A stretch of DNA of 64,000 nucleotides, from assembly GCA_023410875.1 (NCBI GenBank), contig JAEYPH010000103.1:57150-121149 (forward strand), read 5' to 3'. Of the stretch, positions 24,334-31,972 are shown piece after piece. This stretch comes from Bacillota bacterium. GTDB taxonomy: Bacteria > Bacillota > Clostridia > Christensenellales > UMGS416. A program made the translations under genes and the position numbers. Each line of letters begins with the position of its first letter. Within the stretch, counting starts at the first letter, position 1. The notes below the pieces were generated by a model. The model was not told the origin of the DNA. It did no database searches and was given only the letters and a program-made list of their open reading frames with translations.

Positions 24334-24498
24334 TTATTCCTTTGCTTTCTGCCTTCTGCGCCTTCGGAGCGCCACAATGAGCAGCACAACCGCCGCCGCA
24401 CACAGCCCAAGGATGGCCGCAGTCACAAAGAGGTCGATTGAGGAACTCACATAAATCGACGTGGGGCCGTCCGCCCCTCCGATGATTCCCATAGCCAT
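24334..24498 (-). CDS. Small membrane protein with OadB-like GGADGPT motif
   Basis: 54 residues. The N-terminus MAMGIIGGADGPTSIYVSS carries the GGADGPT signature of the beta subunit of sodium-translocating decarboxylases (OadB/GcdB). It is followed by a single membrane span (LFVTAAILGLCAAAVVLLIVAL) and a polybasic tail RRRRRQKAKE. GAGAGGAG lies upstream; the start could be the first or second Met. It is far too short to be a decarboxylase. Similar mini-proteins occur elsewhere in Firmicutes, but I know of no defined function. It follows the VOC gene and is probably in the same transcript. Confidence 0.65.
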   Translation of the reverse strand: MAMGIIGGADGPTSIYVSSSIDLFVTAAILGLCAAAVVLLIVALRRRRRQKAKE

Positions 24499-24548
24499 GC
24501 TCCTCTCAAAACATTGATCCGTCAGGTTAGCCGGGCGGCTGCCCATCA

Positions 24549-24983
24549 TCAGCTATCCTGGTTCTGCTCAAAGAGCTTCACGCGCTCCTCAAAGCTCACG
24601 ACTTTGTGGATCTGGTGCAGCATCCACAGATGGCCGAAGGCATCGCTGAAGATGGCGTTGGACACGCCGTAGTCCGGCATCTCGGTGAGTGGCTGCACCG
24701 TCGTGCAGCCCGCCTCCATGGCTTTGGCAAAGGTTGCCTTGATGTCGGGCACCAGTATGTTGAACCAGATGGGCTTGGGGTCTCCCGCAGAGGGCGCTTT
24801 CAGCTGGAACTCCGGGTTCTCATCCAGCATGTGGAACCGCACACCGTACAGCGTGAAGACAACCTCATTCTGGCCCTTGGGGAAGTCCGTAACCTCCACG
24901 CGCTCAATCTCAAAAATCTTCTCATAAAACTCCAACGCCTTCAGACTGTCGGTAACAACCAGATCGATCTCTACTCCAACCAT
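24549..24983 (-). CDS. VOC-family (glyoxalase/bleomycin-resistance fold) protein
   Basis: 144 residues, one vicinal-oxygen-chelate module pair. It shows VVTDSLKALEFYEKIFEIERVEVTDF and the second half FNILVPDIKATFAKAMEAGCTTVQPL, then FSDAFGHLWMLHQ, the PhnB/YjdN-like ending. A cytoplasmic metal-dependent enzyme or binding protein of unknown substrate. AAGGAG lies 10 nt before the ATG. 15 nt downstream of the cysteine-rich gene and probably co-transcribed. Confidence 0.85.
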   Translation of the reverse strand: MVGVEIDLVVTDSLKALEFYEKIFEIERVEVTDFPKGQNEVVFTLYGVRFHMLDENPEFQLKAPSAGDPKPIWFNILVPDIKATFAKAMEAGCTTVQPLTEMPDYGVSNAIFSDAFGHLWMLHQIHKVVSFEERVKLFEQNQDS

Positions 24984-24998
24984 GGGAACACACTCCTT

Positions 24999-25469
24999 CT
25001 ATTGATCTGTGGAATATTCCGCTTCCTTTTGCAGCAGCCGCCGGATGCCTTCCACATCCTGCGGCGCGATGTCCTCAAAGAGAATATAATGCCTGCACTT
25101 GGAATAGGCTGTGCCGGAAATCACGAAAGTAACCGGCCCGGCGCAGCCGCCGCCGTGGCTGCCGCAATCCTTGGACGCAGCCAGCAGCGATGCCTTGCAG
25201 TGCTCCGTGCAGCCCTCCAGCACATCGGCGTATTGCGCGATGTGAAACAGCTTGGCGCGCACGGAAAACCGCGATCCGGTCACGCGCAGAATGTACAGCG
25301 TACGCTTGGGCTTTGCGGCGACATACTCGCACTTCCAGTCGTCGCCCTTCTTGCCCATCGCGGCTATCTTCGCCGCATAGCCCAGGGCCAGCGCCGTATC
25401 GTGCAGGCTGGTCACCGTGGCCCGATCTTCCGGAGATAGGGAGGTAATGATCTCGGTTATCTCCACCAT
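24999..25469 (-). CDS. Cysteine-rich protein of unknown function
   Basis: 156 residues, cytoplasmic, not recognised. The N-terminal half is helical (VEITEIITSLSPEDRATVTSL). The middle resembles a small alpha/beta domain (WKCEYVAAKPKRTLYILRVTG). Residues about 85-110 have clustered cysteines, CTEHCKAS...CGSHGGGCAG, that could bind a metal or cluster, with one more in AYSKCRHYILFED. It lies between a URO-D-like methyltransferase and a VOC protein, with 36- and 15-nt gaps, so it may serve the same pathway (inference). Confidence 0.65.
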   Translation of the reverse strand: MVEITEIITSLSPEDRATVTSLHDTALALGYAAKIAAMGKKGDDWKCEYVAAKPKRTLYILRVTGSRFSVRAKLFHIAQYADVLEGCTEHCKASLLAASKDCGSHGGGCAGPVTFVISGTAYSKCRHYILFEDIAPQDVEGIRRLLQKEAEYSTDQ

Positions 25470-25505
25470 GCTTCTCTCTTTCCGAATTGTAGTGAACCCA
25501 CAGCC

Positions 25506-26765
25506 TTATTGGCCATTGAATTCTTTGACCGCATCCACCATCGCCACGACGTTTGCAACCGGCGTGTTGGCCTGCACATTGTGTATCGCGTTGAACACGA
25601 AGCCGCCGTCGCGGCCAAAGACCTCGCAACGGCGCAGCGCCTCGGCGCGCACCTGCTCCGGCGTGCCGAAGGGCAGCGTGCGCTGCGTATCCACGCCGCC
25701 GCCCCAGAACACCAGCCGTGAGCCGAACTCCCGCTTCAAGAACTCCGGCTCCATGCCTGCGGCGGAGCACTGCACGGGGTTCACGATGTCGAACCCGGAG
25801 TCAATGATGTGCGAAAGCAGCGGAACGATGGCGCCGCAGGAATGCTTGAAGGTCTTCCACGGCGTGTTGGCGTGGATCCAGCCGTTGATGCGCCGGTAGT
25901 AGGGCGCGTACAGGCTGTCGAAGGTCCTGGGCGAGCAGAACTGGCTGGTCTGGGTGCCGAAATCCGTGCCGCACACGAACACGGCCTGCACGCTGTCCCC
26001 CAGCGCCTCAAACACCTTGGGCAGGTTTTTCAAAGCAATCTCGGTTTGCGCCTCGAAGATGCTGTGCACATAATCCGGCCGCGCCACCGTGGATACATAC
26101 CATTCGGCCACATCGCGGATGCCGCGGGGGCGCTTCAGATTGGGGCCGGGCACCCAGGCGATGTCGCCCAGGGCCGTGCCCGGCAGGCCGCCGATGGCGC
26201 CTACGTCCAGGCCGCGCAGGCGGTCCGCCTCGCGCGCCAAGTGCGCCAAGTCCGCGTCGGCCACGGGGCCGAACTCCTCCAGGTTATCGCGGTAGTCCAG
26301 GCTCTCTTCCTCTAGGGGCTGCTGCCGGGGGATGGAATCGAAGAAATACCCGCCCACCGGCATGCGGCCGCTGGGCGGCGCTGAGGGGTCGCCGCAGGGG
26401 AAGATCAACTCGTCGCCGCCGGCGTCGCGCACCGTGCGGAAAGCATCGGGTACCAGCACATCCTGCCCCCAGGGCGTGCGCCAGGGCTTGTAAGGCGGCA
26501 GGTTGCCAAAGCCGAACAGATTGCCCGAAGGCATCACGCCGGCCACGGTCACGCCCATGGCGTCCATCAAGTCCTGCTCCATGAGCCCCAGCATCTGGTA
26601 GGGTTCCACGACCTTCACAGGCCCAGGCTGCAAGCCGTAATGCCGACGCAGGCCTTCCATGCACAGCACGTGGATGCCCGTCACGGCGGTTCCCCCGAAA
26701 TCCACGGGGACCCGGCGGGGCTGCCTGTGGTTCAGCGCGTCGATCAAATCCTGGCGATTGCCCAT
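25506..26765 (-). CDS. URO-D-like methyltransferase, second paralogue
   Basis: 419 residues. It opens with NRQDLIDALNHRQPRRVPVDFGGTAVTGIHV, the family's variant of the substrate loop. TFKHSCGAIVPLLSHIIDSGFDIVNPVQ has the zinc-type His-x-Cys segment and FNAIHNVQANTPVANVVAMVDAV closes the barrel. About 90 residues longer than the paralogue at 19.5 kb and only distantly similar, so not a local duplication. Probably a methyl- or demethylation enzyme; substrate unknown. First gene of the minus-strand run ending at the terminator near 24.3 kb. GGAAGGG precedes the ATG. Confidence 0.85.
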   Translation of the reverse strand: MGNRQDLIDALNHRQPRRVPVDFGGTAVTGIHVLCMEGLRRHYGLQPGPVKVVEPYQMLGLMEQDLMDAMGVTVAGVMPSGNLFGFGNLPPYKPWRTPWGQDVLVPDAFRTVRDAGGDELIFPCGDPSAPPSGRMPVGGYFFDSIPRQQPLEEESLDYRDNLEEFGPVADADLAHLAREADRLRGLDVGAIGGLPGTALGDIAWVPGPNLKRPRGIRDVAEWYVSTVARPDYVHSIFEAQTEIALKNLPKVFEALGDSVQAVFVCGTDFGTQTSQFCSPRTFDSLYAPYYRRINGWIHANTPWKTFKHSCGAIVPLLSHIIDSGFDIVNPVQCSAAGMEPEFLKREFGSRLVFWGGGVDTQRTLPFGTPEQVRAEALRRCEVFGRDGGFVFNAIHNVQANTPVANVVAMVDAVKEFNGQ

Positions 26766-27022
26766 GTGATACCCTTCCCGCGCCGCTGGCGCGCATATCC
26801 GGATGTTGAGGTGTATAGGTGCATTTCATTTTTACAATTATACCAGTGTTCGCCGGAAATGGTAACTCCCCTCCCACAGCCGGCCGAAACCGCGGCTTTA
26901 TGACATACAGAGTCCACCAACTAAACACTTGATTTTGCCAATTGGTTTGCATAGGATGAAGATGTTATCATCGACCGGGTTCGATCCGTTAACCGCTTCT
27001 CAAAGACATGGGAGATGGAGCT

Positions 27023-27517
27023 ATGAGCAGGCAGCAGGTGCGATGCCACGGGGACGAAGGCCGCTTCGAGACGATGGCGGCTTACATCTACGACCGCTTC
27101 GGCTCCTCGATCCATTACATCGCCGACGTGGCCGGCGGGCAGGGGCTGCTGTCCCGCATCCTCAACAAGAAATACAACTATCACGCCGAGGTCATAGACC
27201 CCAGGGGCTTTGCCTTGAAAGGGGTCGCCAACCGGGAATGCGAATACCGCGCCGATATGGCGCAGTACTATGACTTGATCGTGGGTCTGCACCCCGACGA
27301 GGCGACCCGCCCGGTCGTGGAGAGCGCGAGATACAAGCCGGTCATCGTTGTGCCGTGCTGCAACTTCTGGGACACCACCATGAAGCTGGGCACCCACGCG
27401 ATGATCGAATCCATTAGCGCCTGGCTGGCCCAACAGCGCATCGCCTATGAGATCACGACCTTCGATTTTAAAGGGCCTAAGAACATCGGCATCGTGACCG
27501 GCGTCGGCTCCCAGTAG
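27023..27517 (+). CDS. Rossmann-fold, methyltransferase-like protein of unknown function
   Basis: 164 residues. The motif IADVAGGQGLLSRIL, followed by AEVIDPR 18 residues later, fits SAM-binding motif I and the acidic motif II. YYDLIVGLHPDEATRPVVESA resembles the motif IV region (VGLHPDEAT), and VVPCCNFW may be the substrate side, as in tRNA or small-molecule methyltransferases. GGAG is 5-6 nt before ATG 27023; a start 15 nt upstream lacks a site. Monocistronic, divergent from the URO-D-like operon. Confidence 0.7.
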   Translation: MSRQQVRCHGDEGRFETMAAYIYDRFGSSIHYIADVAGGQGLLSRILNKKYNYHAEVIDPRGFALKGVANRECEYRADMAQYYDLIVGLHPDEATRPVVESARYKPVIVVPCCNFWDTTMKLGTHAMIESISAWLAQQRIAYEITTFDFKGPKNIGIVTGVGSQ

Positions 27518-27560
27518 CCCGCGTCTACACATTACCAATCCTCAAGTTGCAGGGCGATGA

Positions 27561-27596
27561 AAGCGAGCACGCGGTTTGGCGTGCTCGCTTGTATTT
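27561..27596. terminator. Bidirectional terminator
   Basis: A perfect 12-bp stem AAGCGAGCACGC/GCGTGCTCGCTT with a 6-nt loop, between convergent genes, with GTATTT on the plus side. Confidence 0.75.
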
Positions 27597-27636
27597 CAAT
27601 GGATTCCCGAAGAACTTCACCGGCGTGCCCCGAAAC

Positions 27637-28185
27637 TCACTCCACAAAGCGAATCTTGGACAAGTCCGGTTGGTGGGGCGCACCCGGCCCTTTGGCGTAG
27701 CCCGCCAGCACGGCGACGCCGAATTCCCACCCCTCGGGGAAGCCAACCCGCTGCTGGAAGGAGCTGCCCTTGGGCCCGGCAAAGGGGATGGCTGCCATGC
27801 CGCAGATCACACTGCCCAGGCCCAGGGACGCGGCGGCCAGCGCGATGTTCTCGCTGACAATGCCGGTGTCCATCTCCGTGCCGGGCTGCTTGAGGATCAG
27901 GAACATGCACGGTGCGTTGTAGTACAGCGTTCCGCCGCGGCTCATGAACCGGTTATAGGCGGACTTGTCCGGATTCTCGGACAGGATGCGCATGCCCTCG
28001 GCATCCATCTCCTCTATGAGCGCCTTGTTGGTGATCACGACGACTTGCCAGGGCTGGCGATTCATGCCGCTGGGAGATTGCACGGCGGCCAGGGCGATGG
28101 CCTCCAGCTTTTCCCGCTCGGGCAAACGCCCCTCATAGGCGCGGCAGGAGTAGCGCTGGGCGATCGTGCGCAGGGTTTCGTTCAT
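27637..28185 (-). CDS. Nitroreductase-family flavoenzyme
   Basis: 182 residues. It begins TIAQRYSCRAYEGRLPE (the family's R-S-x-R-x-Y/F start) and has SPSGMNRQPWQVVVITN for FMN binding and SENIALAAASLGLGSVICG, the typical dimer and flavin-contact helix. It reduces nitro compounds, quinones or flavin with NAD(P)H; the physiological substrate is unknown. ATG 28185 sits 8 nt after AAAGGA; upstream Met codons are not supported. Confidence 0.9.
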   Translation of the reverse strand: MNETLRTIAQRYSCRAYEGRLPEREKLEAIALAAVQSPSGMNRQPWQVVVITNKALIEEMDAEGMRILSENPDKSAYNRFMSRGGTLYYNAPCMFLILKQPGTEMDTGIVSENIALAAASLGLGSVICGMAAIPFAGPKGSSFQQRVGFPEGWEFGVAVLAGYAKGPGAPHQPDLSKIRFVE

Positions 28186-28313
28186 GGTCTTCATCCTTTC
28201 TGTTTCGCGCGTGCCGGGGACAAAGGGCAACATGGAATTTTTCACCACTTACTATAGCACAAAACAATGGGCCGGTCCGCAGGATGTGCCGGCCTACTGA
28301 AAATCCTCGTGGT

Positions 28314-29621
28314 CTAGTAACTCTTGCCGGGAACAAACGCGTTGCCACCCTTAAGGTAGCAGTCGAAGAAGGCCAGGCACACCCTGTTGAGGATTCCCAG
28401 CGCTTGCTCCGGGCTCTTGGTGGATTGCCTTCCGTCCAGCGTGCGGGTGATCAGCGGGCTGGTGCGGGAAAGGTCTGTCAACGCCAGATGCCCAATGCCC
28501 GTGATGTGCACATTGTGCACAGTGTCACCGGCGCCGGTGAGCAGCGCGTGGTTTACGGCGTACTGCGGCCATTGGCCCAGATGGCTCCACGCGCTGTCGG
28601 AATAGATGTTGAGCACCGGCACCGGATAGGGCTGGCTGTTCCAGACAAACTCGCCGCCCTCCACGCCCTGGACGTCGCACAGAAAGGGCGCCTCCAGCGC
28701 GATCACCGCGCTGATATCGCTGCGGCTCCGCCCGATGCCCAGCGCCGCCGAACCGCCCAAAGAATGCCCCATTACCGCAACATTGCAGCGGTCCACCAGC
28801 CTGTACGCGGGCCCGGCATCGGCCTTGCCCGCCTGGGCCAGGATATGCTCGATGACAAAATCGATGTCCGCGGTCCGTATCTCCATCCACTGGCGGTAAA
28901 ACGCATAACTTTTCTGCCGGTCGGTTTTCGCGTCCTCTGCCCTCAAGTCGCCCATGTAGCCCATATCGATCCACGTTGTGCGGCCATCCCCATCCACGGT
29001 GAACAGGCTGTGATGCGTATGGTCGATGGAGCACACGACATATCCGTGGGAGGCAAGCTCCCGGAACAGCGATTCATTGCTGGTCTTGATACCCATGCTG
29101 CCGTGGGAGAACACGACCAGCGGGCTGGCTCCCGGTTCCGCCGCATCCTCGGGATACCAAAACGCCACGTTCAATTTTCTGCTCTCGCCGGTATCGGCAT
29201 AGGGGTCTCCGCAGCCTTTGTCTATATACGTATAGGCGGCGGTGGCCACCCGGTATTCGCCCGTCACCGCCAAGGGCTGGTGCTGCGGGAACACGATGGC
29301 AGGCAGGGACGCCGCGAAGAGCAGCGCGGTCACGGCCACAGCTTTCCAGATGACACGCCTCGCCCTGTATGGGCGCTCTTTCTTCGCCCTGCCCAACCAG
29401 CCAACCGTCGCGGTTGCGGCCAGCAAGAGCAGTACAGTTGCCAGTGCGTAGTAGCGGAAGCTCCACTGTAGCACCTGCAAAGCGGTCAGCAGCGCGAAGA
29501 CAGCCAGGGCAGCTATTCTCAGCAGGCCCCTGGCTTTTCTCTGATCGGATTTTGTCGCCACGCTGTGTAGCGCAAGCCCGGTTTCCATGGCTGCGGACAC
29601 AAGAAATATCGCAATACCCAT
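28314..29621 (-). CDS. Membrane-anchored alpha/beta hydrolase (PAF-acetylhydrolase-like)
   Basis: 435 residues. The first 120 include hydrophobic segments at about residues 1-15, 35-60 and 92-112, anchoring the protein. The rest is an alpha/beta hydrolase: oxyanion region LVVFSHGSMGIKTSNE, nucleophile elbow VAVMGHSLGGSAALG, and a C-terminal His in ITGIGHLALTD. The layout resembles bacterial platelet-activating-factor acetylhydrolase/dienelactone-type lipases that cleave short acyl esters. The catalytic domain is probably outside the membrane. Substrate unknown. The gene ends just downstream of the nitroreductase start region and is not tightly linked. Confidence 0.85.
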   Translation of the reverse strand: MGIAIFLVSAAMETGLALHSVATKSDQRKARGLLRIAALAVFALLTALQVLQWSFRYYALATVLLLLAATATVGWLGRAKKERPYRARRVIWKAVAVTALLFAASLPAIVFPQHQPLAVTGEYRVATAAYTYIDKGCGDPYADTGESRKLNVAFWYPEDAAEPGASPLVVFSHGSMGIKTSNESLFRELASHGYVVCSIDHTHHSLFTVDGDGRTTWIDMGYMGDLRAEDAKTDRQKSYAFYRQWMEIRTADIDFVIEHILAQAGKADAGPAYRLVDRCNVAVMGHSLGGSAALGIGRSRSDISAVIALEAPFLCDVQGVEGGEFVWNSQPYPVPVLNIYSDSAWSHLGQWPQYAVNHALLTGAGDTVHNVHITGIGHLALTDLSRTSPLITRTLDGRQSTKSPEQALGILNRVCLAFFDCYLKGGNAFVPGKSY

Positions 29622-29651
29622 CTCACATCATCCCCCAGCGGTCTTGTCCGG

Positions 29652-30455
29652 TCACGGTTGCACCCCGGCCCGGCAGATGCGGCGCAAATCCGCCAGCTGA
29701 CGGCGCAGATTGTCGCTGACCATCTCTGCGCTCTCACCTTTCACGCCGTTATACTCCAAGGTCACGACATCGGGCCGCGCAAGGCCCAGCACCCACTCCA
29801 GCAGGTCAAAATCCGCCGTGTCCATGGCCTGATGGGTGTCCGCCGGGAAGCCCTGGTCGTCATAACCGGAACCGTTCACATGAATTTCCCTGATCCGGTC
29901 CAACGGCAGCTCTCTCAGGAACTCATAGATGTCCCACTCCCGGTACAGCGCCGTGATCTTGGCGTGGGTCAGGTCCAGCAACAGGCCCACATCGTTTTCC
30001 CGCAGCAATCGGCTGATCTTTTCCGCCTCGGCATAGGGGCGGTGGTCGAACACCGTTCTGTCCTGCGGGGAATCCGGCGTGTTCTCCAGCAACAGCGGCA
30101 CGCGGAGGTTCTTTTTGAAGATCTGTATCTGCCGGGACATCAGGGCATGGATCTCGTCATCCCTCATGGGAGCGTCCATGTACGCGTTCTGGATGGCCAA
30201 GTGCAGCCCGTAATGCGGGGAGCCGCATTGGGCCAGCAGGCTGTTGGCCCGCCCAAAATCCACGATGCCGATGTCCCTCATGCCAGAATGGTCGAAGCAG
30301 CCCAGGCCATGCAGCAGGATGGGCTTAAGTGCGCGCGCCGATTGGAACTGCCGATCAAAATCTCCGTACACGCCCATCTTGATATAATCCACCTGGACCT
30401 GCCCGCCCGCAAGGAGAGCTCTCAAGGATTCCGACCAGTTACAGGCGATCTTCAC
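29652..30455 (-). CDS. DUF692-like TIM-barrel protein (MbnB/TglH superfamily)
   Basis: 267 residues. The C-terminal half follows the DUF692 pattern: LLLENTPDSPQDRTVF (Glu ligand), DVGLLLDLTHAKITA (Asp/His), LDRIREIHVNGSGYDDQG, DTHQAMDTADFDLLEWVL and VVTLEYNG. DUF692 proteins such as MbnB, TglH and ChrH are multinuclear iron enzymes that oxidise cysteine residues of ribosomal peptides, usually with a partner protein. No partner or precursor peptide is visible here, so a generic sugar-isomerase-type TIM barrel remains possible. GTG start 5 nt after GGAGGG. Probably follows the phosphotransferase gene on one transcript. Confidence 0.7.
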   Translation of the reverse strand: MKIACNWSESLRALLAGGQVQVDYIKMGVYGDFDRQFQSARALKPILLHGLGCFDHSGMRDIGIVDFGRANSLLAQCGSPHYGLHLAIQNAYMDAPMRDDEIHALMSRQIQIFKKNLRVPLLLENTPDSPQDRTVFDHRPYAEAEKISRLLRENDVGLLLDLTHAKITALYREWDIYEFLRELPLDRIREIHVNGSGYDDQGFPADTHQAMDTADFDLLEWVLGLARPDVVTLEYNGVKGESAEMVSDNLRRQLADLRRICRAGVQP

Positions 30456-30572
30456 ATCTTCCCTCCATCAAACGGATTGTGTCCGCAGAGCTCATCCATC
30501 CTATCGCATAGGCCGCCCGCATTCCAGAGCCGCGGTATCCTTGTCCCCTGACCCCATTTATTCAACGTTTCC

Positions 30573-31532
30573 CTAGAGCATCCCGTGCAGCAGAGCGCAC
30601 TCCCTATTTAGATAATACAGCGAGCGTTCCATGTCCTGCGACGTGAGGTCGTCCAGCAGTATGCTTTCGGAAAAGGCGTGGACATCCTCCAGCCGGCGGC
30701 GCAGCCTGTAGAAGCGCATGGCGTCGGTGTTGATCTCAAAACCCCTGTGGACAGAGCGGTAAACCGACAGAAACTCCTCCCACGCATAATCGAAGAAGAA
30801 CGTCTCGGTGAAGGAGAAGAGGTCGGCCTCCACCGGCGCGAGCCTCAGGCCCTCCCAGTCGATCAGCATCAGTCTGTCGGCTTGCATCAGGTTCCAGCCG
30901 TGGATGTCCGTGTGGCACAGGACAAGCGGCGGCTGCGATCGGCGCAGCCCGGCAGCGGCCTTTTGAAGGGCGGCGGTTGCTCGTGCTGTCGCATCCTTAT
31001 GGGGCGTTAGCGCCTCTACCCACCGGTCGGGGCCTTGCAGGTTCTGCATCCATTGGTTCAAGGTGTCACAAAAGGAAATGTCGTAGGTTTCCAGCAGGCC
31101 GTCGGTGGGAACCGGTGTCGCGGCGCCATGGCTGTGCAGCTCGGCGGCAATCCTGGCAATGCTCCGCGCCTGCTCCGACGTCAGCCTGCCGCCGCCGATG
31201 GTTTGCCCATGGATAAAGGGAAACACCATATAGAGATAGGCCTCATCTTCCCATTTATAGCAGCCGCCCTTTGTGAGCAACGGCGCGCTCATGCTGCCCC
31301 TCAGCCCCGTGTTGGCATGCAGCCACAGGACCACCGGCATATAGCTGTCGATGCGCGCGACCCAGCCCTTTGTGGAGGGCTTGTGTTTGTCATAAACCTT
31401 GAGAAAATAGTCCCCGCTGTCGGCCTGAACCATCCAAGCGGACGCGGACCAACCCGACGGCACCTGCCGCAAGGACAGCGCCCCTATTCCATACTCTTCG
31501 CGAAGCATTTGTTTCATGCCGATATCCGACAT
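30573..31532 (-). CDS. Aminoglycoside phosphotransferase-like small-molecule kinase
   Basis: 319 residues of the APH/choline-kinase fold. The nucleotide loop region YFLKVYDK has the conserved Lys, the catalytic loop reads LCHTDIHGWNLM (HxDxxxxN) and the metal Asp is in LMLIDWEGLRLAP. It phosphorylates a hydroxyl of a small molecule; spectinomycin-type or sugar/amino-alcohol kinases share this architecture. Resistance cannot be concluded from the sequence. Confidence 0.85.
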   Translation of the reverse strand: MSDIGMKQMLREEYGIGALSLRQVPSGWSASAWMVQADSGDYFLKVYDKHKPSTKGWVARIDSYMPVVLWLHANTGLRGSMSAPLLTKGGCYKWEDEAYLYMVFPFIHGQTIGGGRLTSEQARSIARIAAELHSHGAATPVPTDGLLETYDISFCDTLNQWMQNLQGPDRWVEALTPHKDATARATAALQKAAAGLRRSQPPLVLCHTDIHGWNLMQADRLMLIDWEGLRLAPVEADLFSFTETFFFDYAWEEFLSVYRSVHRGFEINTDAMRFYRLRRRLEDVHAFSESILLDDLTSQDMERSLYYLNRECALLHGML

Positions 31533-31904
31533 TGAGGCACCTCATTTCCATGGTATCCAGAGCTGTTCGCATGGTACAGGTTCCATTATACAAAGCGTGC
31601 GCAGGTTTGTCTTGTGAAAGACCAGGACACCGGGAGCGTCGAATCGTACGGTTCTCCTTCCCATGGCTAAATTCCAGAGATGCGAATATACAGATTTTGC
31701 CTTTTTGCTTGCATATTTTATAAAGATACTGGTTTTGTTTGCTAATGCGTTTATTTTGCCTGTGTTTGACAATCAGCGCCTCCGCTTCAATGAATCATTT
31801 CCTTGATAGATCATATAAATAGGTGTTCACAATATAAATCGTTGAAAAAAATAGATAAATTACACGCCATAATATGTATTCTGGTATATCTTCATATGAA
31901 TTTA
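31533..31904. other. AT-rich intergenic region
   Basis: No gene seen. From about 31670 the sequence is strongly AT-rich, leading into the ABC operon promoter. The minus-strand promoter of the phosphotransferase gene presumably lies here too. Confidence 0.4.
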
Positions 31905-31933
31905 TTGACTTTGACCAAACAAAACGACATAAT
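31905..31933 (+). promoter_or_regulatory. Promoter of the sugar ABC importer operon
   Basis: TTGACT (31905-31910), 17-nt spacer, CATAAT (31928-31933); 40 nt before the start codon. Confidence 0.6.
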
Positions 31934-31972
31934 ATTAGTACCATTCGGCAAAAAGAAAAAAGGAGGCACACT

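Noticed and set aside
30573..31532. Antibiotic-resistance gene
   Set aside because: The APH fold is clear but also covers many housekeeping kinases; substrate residues do not allow a resistance claim.
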